The notes under the pieces are model-generated. The model was not told the origin of the DNA, did no database searches, and saw nothing but the letters and a program-made list of their open reading frames with translations. The translations under genes were made by a program, and so were the position numbers. A stretch of 64,000 nucleotides of DNA from Plantago major (taxonomy: Eukaryota > Streptophyta > Magnoliopsida > Lamiales > Plantaginaceae): NCBI GenBank assembly GCA_026545765.1, contig JAIFAC010000278.1:62001-126000 (forward strand), written 5' to 3'. Positions 14,808 to 26,389 of the stretch are shown in pieces. Position 1 is the first letter of the stretch. Every line of letters starts with the position of its first letter.

Positions 14808-16024
14808 TTGACATTATCCCACTCCTTTATTGTGTTGTTTATCTCTCAGTGGAGTTGTTAGTTTGTTGTTTATCCCTCCTTTTGTGTTTTGTTTTACTCT
14901 CAAGTAGAGTTCTTAGTTCGTTATTTATTACTCCTATGTGTTGTTTAAATCTCAAATTGACTTCTCCGTTTGTAATTATCCCACTCCTTTATTGTGTTGT
15001 TTATCCCACTCCTTATGTGTTGTTTAACTGTCAAGTAGTGTTCTTGATTGTGATACTCATACTCCTTGATGTATTGTTTAAATCTCTAATAGACTTCTTT
15101 GTTTGACATTATCCCACTCCTTTATTGTGTTTATCTCTCAAGTGGAGTTGTTAGTTTGTTGTTTATCCACTCCTTTTGTGTTTTGTTTTACTCTCAGTAG
15201 AGTTCTTACGTTCGTTATTTTATTACTCCTCACATGTGTTGTTTAAATCTCAAATTGACTTCTCGTTTGTAATTATCCCACTCCTTTATTGTTGTTTATC
15301 CCACTCCTTGTATGTGTTGTTGAACTCTCAGTAGTGTTCTTGATTTTGATACTCATACTCCTTGATGTATTGTTTAAATATCTAATAGACTTCTTAGTTT
15401 GACATTATCCCTCCTTTATTGTGTTGTTTATCTCTCAATTGGGTTGTTAGTTTTTGTTTATCCACTCCTTTTGTGTTTTGTTTTACTCTCAAGTAGAGTT
15501 CTTAGTTAGTTATTTTATTACTCCTCATGTGTTGTTTAAATCTCAAATTGACTTCTCGTTTGTAATTGTCCCACTCCTTTATTGTGTTGTTTATCCAACT
15601 TCTTATGTGTGTTTTTAATTCTCAAGTAGTGTTCTTGATTTTGATACTCATACTCCTTGATGTATTGTTTAAATATCTCATAGACTTCTTAGTTTGACAT
15701 TCCCTCCTTTATTGTGTTGTTTATCTCTCAAGTTGAGTAATTCGTTTGTTGTTTATCCCACTCCTTTTGTGTTTTGTTATACTCTCAAGTAGAGTTCTTC
15801 GTTCGTTATTTTATTACTCTCACATGTGTTGTTTAAATCTCAAATTGACTTCTCCGTTTGTAATTATCAAACTCCTTTATTGTGTTGTTTATCACTCCTT
15901 ATGTGTTGTTTAACTCTCAAGTAGTGTTCTTGATTTTGATACTCATACTCCTTCAATGTATTGTTTAAATATCTAATAGACTTCTTCGTTTGACATTATC
16001 CCACTCCTTTATTGTGTTGTTTAT

Positions 16025-16330
16025 CTCTCAAGTGGAGTTGTTCGTTTGTTGTTTATCCCACTCCTTTTGTGTTTTGTTTTACTCTCAAGTAGAGTTCTTC
16101 ATTCGTTATTTTATTACTCCTCCTATGTGTTGTTTAAATCTCAAATTGACTTCTCCGTTTGTAATTATCCCACTCGTTTATTGTGTTGTTTATCCCACTC
16201 CTTATGTGTGTTGTTGAACTCTCAAGTAGTGTTCTTCGATTTTGATACTCATACTCCTTCAGTGTATTGTTTAAATATCTAATAGACTTCTTCGTTTGAC
16301 ATTATCCCACTCCTTTATTGTGTTGTTTAT
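16025..16330 (+). repeat. Reference 306-bp unit of the left array, with subunits
   Basis: This well-preserved copy serves to read the others. Blocks, named after the right-array subunits they match: B 16,025-16,081 (57 bp, opens CTCTCAAGTGGAGTTGTTC); C 16,082-16,137 (56 bp, CTCTCAAGTAGAGTTCTTC); D plus half of E 16,138-16,218 (81 bp, opens ATCTCAAATTGACTTCTCC); F 16,219-16,276 (58 bp, CTCTCAAGTAGTGTTCTTC); G 16,277-16,330 (54 bp, opens ATCTAATAGACTTCTTCG). The blocks sum to 306 bp. In the 81-bp block the first 56 bp match a full D and the last 25 bp match only the end of E (CCCACTCCTTATGTGTG), so E lacks its first half. No equivalent of right-array subunit A is present between G and B. Confidence 0.9.
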
Positions 16331-17214
16331 CTCTCAATTGGAGTTGTTCGTTTTTTGTTTATCCCACTCCTTTTGTGTTTTGTTTAACTCTCAAGTAGAG
16401 TTCTTCGTTCGTTATTTTATTACTCCTCATGTGTGTTGTTTAAATCTCAAATTGACTTCTCCGTTTGTAATTGTCCCACTCCTTTATTGTGTTGTTTATC
16501 CCACTCCTTATGTGTGTTATTTAACTCTCAAGTAGTGTTCTTCGATTGTGATATTCATATTCCTTGATGTATTGTTTAAATATCTCATAGACTTCTTAGT
16601 TTGACATTATCCTCCTTTATTGTGTTGTTTATCTCTCAAGTGGAGTTGTTCGTTTGTTGTTTATCCCACTCCTTTTGTGTTTTGTTTTACTCTCAAGTAG
16701 AGTTCTTCGTTCGTTATTTTATTACTCCTCCTGTGTGTTGTTTAAATCTCAAATTGACTTCTCCGTTTGTAATTATCCCACTCCTTTATTGTGTTGTTTA
16801 TCCCACTCCTTATGTGTGTTGTTTAACTGTCAAGTAGTGTTCTATGATTTTGATACTCATACTCCTTGATGTATTGTTTAAATATCTAATAGACTTCTTA
16901 GTTTGACATTATCCCTCCTTTGTGTGTTTTATCTCTCAAGTGGAGTTGTTAGGTTTGTTTTTATCCACTCCTTTTGTGTTTTGTTTTACTCTCAAGTAGA
17001 GTTCTTAGTTCGTTATTTTATTACTCCTCATGTGTGTTGTTTAAATCTCAAATTGACTTCTCAGTTTGTAATTATCCCTCGTTTATTGTGTTGTTTATCC
17101 ACTCCTTATGTGTGTTGTTGAACTCTCAAGTAGTGTTCTTGATTTTGATACTCATACTCCTTGATGTATTGTTTAAATATCTAATAGACTTCTTGGTTTG
17201 ACATTATCCCTCCT

Positions 17215-17300
17215 TTATTGTGTTGTTTATCTCCCTTGTGGTGTTGTTTGTTTGTTGTTTATCCCACTCGTTTTGTGTTCTGTTTTACTCTCAGTAGAGT
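17215..17300 (+). repeat. Diverged B subunit in the left array
   Basis: The B subunit reads CTCCCTTGTGGTGTTGTTTG instead of CTCTCAAGTGGAGTTGTTCG, followed by ACTCGTTTTGTGTTCTG. The flanking subunits are normal. It is a point-mutated copy with no insertion. Confidence 0.65.
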
Positions 17301-17801
17301 TCTTATTCGTTATTTTATTACTCCTCATGTGTGTTGTTTAAATCTCAATTTGAGTTCTCGTTTGTAATTATCCCACTCCTTAATTGTGTTGTTTATCCCA
17401 CTCCTTATGTGTTGTTTAATTCTCAAGTAGTGTTCTTGATTTTGATACTCATACTCCTTCAGTGTATTGTTTAAATCTCTAATAGACTTCTTCATTTGAC
17501 ATTATCCCACTACTTTATTGTGTTGTTTATCTCTCAAGTGGAGTTGTTCGTTTGTTGTTTATCCCACTCCTTTTGTGTTTTGTTTTACTCTCAAGTAGAG
17601 TTCTTCGTTCGTTATTTTATTACTCCTCTTGTGTGTTGTTTAAATATCAAATTGACTTCTCCGTTTGTAATTATCCCACTCGTTTATTGTGTTGTTTATC
17701 CCACTCCTTATGTGTGTTGTTGAACTCTCAAGTAGTGTTCTTCGATTTTGATATTCATATTCCTTCAGTGTATTGTTTAAATATCTAATAGACTTCTTTG
17801 T

Positions 17802-19110
17802 TTGACATAATCCCACTCCTTTATTGTGTTGTTTATCTCTCATGTGGAGTTGTTCGTTGGTTCTTTATCCCACTCCTTTTGTGTTTATTTTTACTCTAAA
17901 GTAGAGTTCTTCGTTCGTTATTTTATTACTCCTCCTGTGTGTTGTTTAAATCTCAAATTGACTTCTCCGTTTGTAATTATCCCAGTCTTTTATTGTGTTG
18001 TTTATCCCACTCCTTATGTGTGTTGTTTAACTCTCAAGTAGCGTTCTTCGTTTTGATAATCATACTCCTTCAGTGTATTGTTTAAATATCTACTAGACTT
18101 CTTCATTTGACATTATCCCACTCCGTTTTTGTGTTTTTTATATCTCAAGTGGAGTTGTTCGTTTGTTGTTTATCCCACTCCTTTTGTGTTTTGTTTTACT
18201 CTCAAGTAGAGTTCTTCGTTCGTTATTTTATTACTCCTCCTGTGTGTTGTTTAAATCTCAAATTGACTTCTCCGTTTGTAATTGCCCACTCCTTTATTGT
18301 GTTGTTTATCCCACTCCTTATGTGTGTTGTTTAACTCTCAAGTAGTGTTCTTCGTTTTGATACTCATACTCCTTCAGTGTATTGTTTAAATATCTACTAG
18401 ACTTCTTCATTTGACATTATCCCACTCCGTTTTTGTGTTTTTTATATCTCAAGTGGAGTTGTTCGTTTGTTGTCTATCCCACTCCTTTTGAGCTTTGTTT
18501 TACTCTCAAGTCGAGTTCTTGGTTCGTTATTTTATTACTCCTCCTGTGTTTTGTTTAAATCTCAAATTGACTTCACCGTTTATAATTATACCACTCGTTT
18601 ATTGTGTTGGTTATCCCACTCCTTATGTGTGTTGTTGAACTCTCAAGTAGTGTTCTTCGATTTTGATACTCATACTACTTCAGTGTATTGTTTAAATCTC
18701 TAATAGACTTCTTCGTTTGAGAGTATCCCACTCCTTTATTGTGTTCTTTATCTCTCATGTGCAGTTGTTCGTTGGTTCTTTATCCCACTCCTTTTGTGTT
18801 TATTTTTACTCTCAAGTAGAGTTCTTCGTTCGTTATTTTATTACTCCTCCTGTGTGTTGTTTAAATCTCAAATTGACTTCTCTGTTTGTAATAATCCCAC
18901 TCCTTTATTGTGTTGTTTGTCCCACTCCTTATGTGTGTTGTTTAACTGTCAAGTAGTGTTCTTCGATTGTGATATTCATATTCCTTGATGTATTGTTTAA
19001 ATATCTAATAGACTTCTTAGTTTGACATTATCCCCTCCTTTGTTGTGTTGTTTGTCTCTCAAGTGGAGTTGTTCGTTGGTTGTTTATCCCACTCCTTTTG
19101 TGTTTATTTT
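17802..19110 (+). repeat. Locally duplicated block of 306-bp units with private variants
   Basis: Units here share changes not seen in most of the array. GTTGGTTCTTTATCC followed by TGTGTTTATTTTTAC occurs at about 17,856 and again at 18,771, 915 bp apart (three units); a close relative with GTTGGTTGTTTATCC lies near 19,075. CTCCGTTTTTGTGTTTTTTA occurs at 18,121 and 18,425, about 304 bp apart (adjacent units). Shared private changes at whole-unit spacing indicate recent local duplication, as expected from unequal exchange. Confidence 0.75.
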
Positions 19111-22100
19111 TACTCTCAAGTAGAGTTCTTCGTTCGTTATTTTATTACTCCTCCTGTGTGTTGTTTAAATCTCAAATTGACTTCTCCGTTTGTAATTATC
19201 CCACGCGTTTATTGTGTTGTTTATCCCACTCCTTATGTGTGTTTTTTAATTCTCAGTAGTGTTCTTGATTTTGATACTCATACTCCTTGATGTATTGTTT
19301 AAATCTCTAATAGACTTCTTTTGACATTATCCCACTCCTTTATTGTGTTTATCTCTCAGTGGAGTTGTTGTTGTTGTTTATCCCTCCTTTTGTGTTTTGT
19401 TTTACTCTCAAGTAGAGTTCTTAGTTATTTTATTACTCCTCATGTGTTGTTTAAATCTCAAATTGACTTCTCGTTTGTAATTATCCACTCCTTTATTGTT
19501 GTTTATCACTCCTTATGTGTGTGTTTTAATTCTCAAGTAGTGTTCTTGATTTTGATACTCATACTCCTTGATGTATTGTTTAAATATCTAATAGACTTCT
19601 TAGTTTGACATTATCCCTCCTTTATTGTGTTGTTTATCTCTCAAGTGGAGTTGTTAGTTTTGTTTATCCCTCCTTTTGTGTTTTGTTTTACTCTCAGTAG
19701 AGTTCTTCGTTCGTTATTTTATTACTCCTCATGTGTGTTGTTTAAACCTCAAATTGACTTCTCTGTTTGTAATAATCCCACTCCTTTGTGTGTTGTTTGT
19801 CATCCCTCCTTATGTGTGTTTTTTAATTCTCAAGTATTGTTCTTCGATTATGATTCTCGTACTCCTTCAATGTATTGTTTAAATATCTCATAGACTTCTT
19901 CGTTTGACATTATCCCACTCCTTTATTGTGTTGTTTATCTCTCAAGTGGAGTAATTCGTTTGTTGTTTATCCCACTCCTTTTGTGTTTTGTTTTACTCTC
20001 AAGTAGAGTTCTTCGTTCGTTATTTTATTACTCCTCCTGTGTGTTGTTTAAATCTCAAATTGACTTCTCTGTTTGTAATTATCCCACTCCTTTATTGTGT
20101 TGTTTATCCCACTCCTTATGTGTGTTGTTTAATTGTCAAGTAGTGTTCTTCGATTGTGATATTCATACTCCTTGATGTATTGTTTAAATATCTCATAGAC
20201 TTCTTAGTTTGACATTATCCACTCCTTTATTGTGTTGTTTATCTCTCAAGTGGAGTTAGTTTGTTGTTTATCCCTCCTTTTCTGTTTAGTTTTACTCTCA
20301 AGTAGAGTTCTTCGTTAGTTATTTTATTACTCCTCACATGTGTTGTTTAAATCTCAAATTGACTTCTCCGTTTGTAATTATCCCCTCCTTTGTTGTGTTG
20401 TTTATCCTCCTTATGTGTGTTTTAATTCTCAGTAGTGTTCTTGATTTTGATACTCATACTCCTTGATGTATTGTTTAAATCTCTAATAGACTTCTTCGTT
20501 TGACATTATCCCACTCCTTTATTGTGTTGTTTATCTCCCAAGTGGAGTTTTTCGTTTGTTGTTTATCCCACTCCTTTTGTGTTATGTTTAACTCTCAAGT
20601 AGAGTTCTTTGTTCGTTATTTTATTACTCCTCCTGTGTGTTGTTTAAATCTCAAATTGATTTCTCCGTTTGTCATTGTCCCACTCCTTTATGGTGTTGTT
20701 TATCCCACTCCTTAAGTCTTTTTTAATTCTCAAGTAGTGTTCTTGATTTTGATATTCATACTCCTTGATGTATTGTTTAAATATCTCATAGACTTCTTCG
20801 TTTAACATTATTCCACTCCTTTATTGTGTTGTTTATCTCTCAAGTTGAGTAATTCGTTGGTTGTTTATCCCAATCCTTTTGTGTTTTGTTTTACTCTCAA
20901 GTAGAGTTCTTCGTTCGGTATTTTATTACTCCTTCTGTGTTGTTTAAATCTCAAATTGACTTCTCCGTTTGTAATTATCCCACTCCTTTATTGTGTTGTT
21001 TATCCACTCCTTATGTGTGTTGTTTAACTGTCAAGTAGTGTTCTTCGATTGTGATATTCATACTCCTTGATGTATTGTTTAAATATCTAATAGACTTCTT
21101 CGTTTGACATTATCCCTCCTTTATTGTGTTGTTTATCTCTCAAGTGGGTTGTTAGTTTGTTGTTTATCCCACTCCTTTTGTGTTTTGTTTTACTCTCAGT
21201 AGAGTTCTTACGTTCGTTATTTTATTACTCTCATGTGTTGTTTAAATCTCAAATTGACTTCTCCGTTTGTAATTATCCAACTCCTTTATTGTGTTGTTTG
21301 TCCTCCTTATGTGTGTTGTTGAACTCTCAAGTAGTGTTCTTGATTTTGATACTCATACTCCTTGATGTATTGTTTAAATATCTAATAGACTTCTTGGTTT
21401 GACATTATCCTCCTTTATTGTGTTGTTTGTCTCTCAATTGGAGTTGTTAGTTTTTGTTTATCCCTCCTTTTGTGTTTTGTTTTCTCAAGTAGAGTTCTTA
21501 GTTCGTTATTTTATTACTCCTCATGTGTGTTGTTTAAATCTCAAATTGACTTCTCCGTTTGTAATTGTCCCACTCCTTATGTGTTGTTTATCCCACTCCT
21601 ATGTGTTGTTGAACTCTCAGTAGTGTTCTTGATTTTGATACTCATACTCCTTGATGTATTGTTTAAATATCTCTAGACTTCTTGGTTTGACATTATCCTC
21701 CTTTATTGTGTTGTTTCTCTCAAGTGGAGTTCGTTTGTTGTTTATCCACTCCTTTTGTGTTTTGTTTTACTCTCAGTAGAGTTCTTAGTTAGTTATTTTA
21801 TTACTCCTCCTATGTGTTGTTTAAATCTCAAATTGACTTCTCCGTTTGTAATTATCCCACTCGTTTATTGTGTTGTTTATCCACTCCTTATGTGTGTTGT
21901 TTAACTCTCAGGTGGTGTTCTTCGATTTTGATACTCATACTCCTTGATGTATTGTTTAAATATCTCATAGACTTCTTAGTTGACATTATCCACTCCTTTA
22001 TTGTGTTTTTATCTCTCAATTGGAGTTGTTACGATTTGTTTGATCCACTCCTTTTGTGTTTGTTTTACTCTCAAGTAGAGTTCTTGGGTTGGTATTTATT

Positions 22101-22494
22101 ACTCCTCATGTGTTGTTTAAATCTCAAATTGACTTCTCGTTTGTAATTATCCCACTCGTTTATTGTGTTGTTTATCCACTCCTTATGTGTGTTGTTTAAC
22201 TCTCAGTAGTGTTCTTGATTTTGATACTCATACTCCTTGATGTATTGTTTAAATATCTAATGAACTTCTTGATTTGACATTATCCTCCTTTATTGTGTTG
22301 TTTATCTCTCAAGTGGAGTTGTTGGTTTTTGTTTATCCCACTCCTTTTGTGTTTTGTTTTACTCTCAAGTAGAATTCTTCGTTCGTTATTTATTACTCCT
22401 CATGTGTTGTTTAAATCTCAAATTTGCTTCTCCGTTTGTAATTGTCACTCCTTTATTGTGTTGTTTGTCCCACTCCTTATGTGTCTTTTTAATT

Positions 22495-22800
22495 GTTGAA
22501 TCCGAACAGTAACTTAGAGGTGTTCTTGAATTTAAGAGCAGGTAGTGGTAATTTACATTTGCAAGGTGATTCACGCGTAGCAGCTTTCGCCGGCCCTACT
22601 GCTGACCTGTTCAACTCCCTGTGCGCGGCCACTGGCACTTACATCTTCATTCTGTAGGCTGCGGTCTGGAGGCTATTATGCGAATAAAAGGTGATTTGAA
22701 GATTATGCATTGGCGCGTATATACGTGAGCGCAATGCCAACATCTAAGGCTGCCTAAAATTTCTTCATCCCCTAATTCTCCCTACTTTGCCGCTATTAAT
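22495..22800 (+). other. Unrecognised 5' part of the LINE insertion
   Basis: About 300 bp between the end of the satellite and the first endonuclease-like signal. It has no long open frame and is richer in G and C than anything else in the window, especially about 22,571-22,640 (TTTCGCCGGCCCTACTGC). It could be the tail of ORF1 or the spacer before ORF2 in a truncated LINE, or unrelated filler captured at insertion. GTGTTCTTGA at about 22,519 matches the start of satellite subunit F, but the bases around it do not, so I do not extend the array to it. Confidence 0.5.
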
Positions 22801-23640
22801 GCCATGGGGATTGCGGCGGTGCAAAAGCCCAGAACTTAGTAGGCGGTGATATAAATGATGATAATTCTTTCTTTGGATATTACATCGCTTACCCGTTGCC
22901 CATGCAATTCCTCTCACGTTGTTTCCCGATAGATATTACATTTTGGAACATTGGGTATTAGAATGCTCCCTCACAAGATATGCTCAAGCATCATGTAGTT
23001 TCTACTCGTCCTCGTTGGTTTTGCTATTGCGGAACCAAGGTTCCTTCCTCCTCCATGCAATTCTTATTGGAATGCGATGAGAATGCGCTTTCTTGGTGAA
23101 TCTGGCATACTAACGGTCTTCCTAACTTATGGGTTTTGGAAGATCTCTCTTCTTCTGGTTCTTCTATAATTTTCTCTTCTTCTCAAGTTCTTGTTATTAA
23201 GTTTCTTGGCTTCAGCAGGACTTCCTATTAGCGTTTATTCATGCCCATCTTGATTATATCGTAAATGAGACTTATGGCGTGATTCTTGCTTTTGCCAACA
23301 CACCCTTGCTTTTGGTGGGAGATTTCAATCTTTGTGATTGGTGCACATGAGCGATCGAATGGTACTCCTCGGTTAAATGAAACCATGGATTTCCGTTCAT
23401 TTATCAATGATGGGAGTTCTTATCGATTCTAGTTACATTTGCTTTTTACTTGGTGAATAAATACGTTTCTCTGGTGGTTATCTAGAGACACGTATTGATA
23501 GAACTCTTTCTTCACAATCCTTTTTGGTTATGGGACTCGATGATGGTTACGTGTGGGCTTGCGTGCTTGCTGGATCCTGACCCCTCTTTGTTTCTGTCTT
23601 GTGAACAAGCGCTATCTCGTCCTCGACCATTGATTCCAAG
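22801..23640 (+). pseudogene. LINE ORF2 remnant: APE-type endonuclease domain
   Basis: In an active LINE this domain nicks the target DNA to prime reverse transcription. The readable pieces follow the family order. AEPR at 23,029-23,040 (frame 1) corresponds to the conserved Glu region. PLLLVGDFN at 23,303-23,329 (frame 2) holds the GDFN catalytic motif. FTW at 23,445-23,453 (frame 3) is followed directly by a TGA. TRIDRTL at 23,488-23,508 (frame 1) matches the usual R-[IL]-D-R motif. GAC-CAT (Asp-His) at 23,625-23,630 (frame 3) fits the terminal S-D-H motif. A W-x-C-x-G start motif near 22,813 is suggested only if a base change is allowed. Pieces jump between frames, so at least four frameshifts are needed. 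I see no intact protein here. Confidence 0.82.
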
Positions 23641-23729
23641 CAATGTGGCTTAGTCACGATTCGTTTGAGAGTTAATTAAGCTTTCTGAAAACTCCTATTA
23701 CGGCCATGGGCTCTTTTCTTTGGTTGTCC

Positions 23730-25440
23730 GGAAATTAAAGAGGCTGAAATCCGCTATCATAGATTGGAATATTAATGTCTTTGGCGAGCTTAATTCTCGT
23801 CTTCTTCTTTCGTAATAAAAGTGGAGTTGGTTCAGCACAATTATCCCTCCATGGTCCGATAAATGATGTTCCTCGCAAAGAACTTGAAGCGTCGCGGACT
23901 ACAATGCTATTACGAATCAGAAACTTTTTTGCGTCAAAAGAACCGGGCTGCGTGGTTAAAAGCGATGATAGAAATTACGGTTTTTTCCGCCGTTCTCTAA
24001 AGATTACAAAGGTATTCTCGGTATTTCCTCTTTGATAATTGATGGCTCTATCAATCATGATGCAATTCGGATCCGGAATCATATGATTTCTTATTATGAG
24101 AATCTGTTCTCACTGGCTTCATTACAGTTGTCTCGTTCGATGAACTAGATGAGCTTATCCATTGTTAGATTACGGATGAACAAAATCAATTGCTAATCGA
24201 TATTCCTTGAGGATGACATCCGTCATGTTGTTTCGATATGTCACATAGTGCTCTGGGCCGGATGGTTTGAAGTTTCTATCAATCTATGTGGCACATTAGT
24301 GCGGAGGTGTCTTTGGCGATTGGGCGTTCTTCCTTCATGGTCATTTCGGCGGTATGAACTCTAGTTTTGTCACTCTTATTAGAAAATCGAGATCGTTGCG
24401 TATTGAAAATTTCCGCCTATTGTTCTTGGTAATTTTCTTTATAAGATTATTGCTAAGATTTTAGGCGTCGTTTGGGTCCGATTTTATAAGGTTGCTCTCC
24501 TTTCATCAATTTGGTTTTATTAGGAAGCGCATACATGATTGTATTGCCTTAGCCTCTGAAGGAGTTAATAGTCTTGGTCTTCCTTTGTAGTAAAGTGTCT
24601 GGTGTTGAAGGTTGACATCCGGGAAAGCCTTTGATACTCTAAAGTGGGACATTCTTTTGGCGGTTCTCACAAAATATGGTTTCTCTTCTACCTTTGTTGG
24701 TTGGATTAATCATATTCTTCACTCGGCAAAGCTCTCGGTTACGATTAATGGGGCTCGGAAGGTACTTTGGCTGTTCTCGGGGAGTTACGTCAGGGATCCT
24801 CTTTCCCTCTTCTCTTTTGCATCGGAGGAAGTTCTTAGCAAGCTTCTCTCGAAGGCTGCCAATTCAGGAAACTCACTCCTTTATTCATTGGACAATCTCT
24901 TACTTTTCCTTCTCACCTTCTTTATGCGGATGATGTGATTATTTTTTGCGGGGCTACTCTGCGGTGTCGGACTATTCTTAGGATCACTGGAAAAATATCT
25001 TTGCTTGTAGTGGACAACACTTCAATCCTCGAAGTCCGAGCTTATCTTAGTACTTTTCTCACAGTCGGGAAGAACCACTTGTGCGAGAATCATGGATATC
25101 GAGGTCACCTTCCTTTCACGTGTTGGGAGTTCCACTTTTCCGTGGGGCACCTCGGACTTGTCATTTACAATCCTTGCGGACTCGATTCTAGAAAAGTTTA
25201 GTAAATGGAAGGCACTTCTCTCTCTATGGCGGTCGTTTATGTCTTGTTCAATCGGTGATCCGAGATCTTTTGTACACTCTATGATGGTTTATCGTTGGCC
25301 TTTGACTCTTCTTAGCGTATGGATCTTTGGCATTATAATTTCGTCAGCGGGGATACTACGAAGAAACATCGACTTCTATCTCTTGGGCGTTGTTGTGCTC
25401 CAAAATGCGAGGTGGTCTTGGTATTAGTTCTCTGGTTCTT
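23730..25440 (+). pseudogene. LINE ORF2 remnant: reverse transcriptase and flanking linkers
   Basis: The pre-RT linker is clear: KLKRLKSAI at 23,732-23,758 leading to WNINVFG. Next come AQLSLHGPIND from 23,835 and AAWLK near 23,947-23,961 followed by DRNYGFF, the usual W-x-K-x-G-D-x-N-x-x-F-F block. RT blocks follow in order: GPDG at 24,255-24,266, NFLYKIIAKIL at 24,431-24,463, KAFDTLKWD at 24,624-24,650, CSRGV at 24,772-24,786, and the catalytic YADD at 24,923-24,934 continuing VIIFCGA. Post-RT linker motifs are GVPLFRGAPR at 25,126-25,155, FVHSMMVYRWP at 25,269-25,301 and GLGI at 25,414-25,425. The catalytic aspartates are kept, but the motifs occupy all three frames and stops intervene. 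The longest open stretch here is about 110 codons. The decay, or sequencing error, is mostly in single-base gaps. Confidence 0.92.
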
Positions 25441-25859
25441 TGCTAATAAGGCGTATCTTTCTCGTCTTGCTTGGGATATTTGAAGGCTGAAGGTTCCATA
25501 TCTAGATATCTTTACTTGATTTCTTTGGCATGCTTCCTTACGCTCTTATGTTGCTTCCTCGATTTGGTTTGGATTTAATTGTTTCCCACTTGATCCAAGT
25601 CTAGATAGTTAGCGTGTCGAGCTCTATTTCGTTTACGGCTTGATGATTGGCTTGGCTTCTGATATTGCAGACAGTGGTATTCCTATTCATCTTGACATCA
25701 CTTGAGTTCCCTATTTACAGTATTGGACTCATTTGGTTGGTTTCTTTTGGATGGGTTCGTATGGCTTTTCGAGATATTTTCGACATTCTCTCCTATCATC
25801 GCTCCATCTGGTTCTAATACTGCGTGTCTGGTGAATCTCTAGGCAGTTCGATTTCTACC

Positions 25860-26125
25860 AACAAGCTATCACTCTTTGCGGCGTTTCCTTAAGATTGGGG
25901 ATCTTGGATATGGGCTCCTTTTATCCCCGTCGTTCTATCCACATTTGGAAGCTATTTATGGTGTTCTTCCAACTATTGGCTTCTGAGACTCTGGTTTTGT
26001 TGGTCCTTGTGTGTGTTTTTGCTGTCTTTATGGATTGCCAAGACCATTTCTTGGTCTCTTGTCCGTTCACTCGGACTATCGGCATACTATTTGATCTTTT
26101 CGAGTTCCTTTTGAGATTGCTTTAG
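25860..26125 (+). pseudogene. LINE ORF2 remnant: reverse-transcriptase zinc-binding region
   Basis: An open stretch from 25,895 ends in a cysteine-histidine pattern of the kind found after RT in plant LINEs (zf-RVT family): Cys at 26,012, Asp-His at 26,042-26,047, and SCPFTRTI with its Cys at 26,060-26,062. The usual arrangement is C-x-x-C, then D-H-x-F-x-x-C-x-F. The second Cys is replaced by Ala in this frame, but TGC is present at 26,019 in another frame, so a frameshift inside the motif is likely. HIWKLF near 25,940 also fits the family. Assignment relies on position between RT and RNase H as much as on residues. Confidence 0.7.
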
Positions 26126-26389
26126 TTTTGGAAGCTTACATTATATGCCATGGGTGACATTTTAGCTCTCAATTCTCTCTTTGTGGCGTCTTGCCTTTGT
26201 GGCAGGCATTTGGGTGCTTTGGGCTGCCTTGTGATCGTTGCTTATTTGATGGTGTTCTGTTTCTAGGCATTCTATTTTGCTTGATTTGGAGTCTTGTGGC
26301 GAGGCTAATTCCCACCCTCTTGGTTCTATGGCTAATAATCAAGTTGATTTACAAGTCCTTCATTCTTTTAAGTATTCAAGGGTGCCGCC

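Larger units (their letters stand above)
1..22494 (+). repeat. Satellite array, 306-bp higher-order unit (left array)
   Basis: This is a continuous head-to-tail tandem array starting before the window. The best-preserved copies are exactly 306 bp apart (TTGACATTATCCCAC recurs at 13,890, 14,196, 14,502 and 14,808). Other copies are shortened by small deletions; two successive spacings near 9,754 are 283 and 292 bp. Each unit has five blocks: four of about 54-58 bp and one of 81 bp that fuses one whole and one partial subunit. Most subunits open with CTCTCAAGTAGAGTT or a variant and end in GTTTAA or GTTTAT. The + strand is T-rich, about 27 T of 56 bases in one subunit. The open frames inside recur with the unit, overlap each other and give hydrophobic T-rich-codon peptides, so I call no genes. 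All stretches without a gene between 1 and 22,494 are this repeat. Centromeric or other heterochromatic location is likely but not shown. Confidence 0.97.

Noticed and set aside
1..22494. Telomeric or ribosomal spacer repeat
   Set aside because: No TTTAGGG-type run and no rRNA gene sequence is present; the unit structure is that of a higher-order satellite.
24612..25427. Several 85-111-codon frames in the middle region as separate host genes
   Set aside because: They are overlapping fragments of one RT region in different frames, each containing consecutive LINE motifs.
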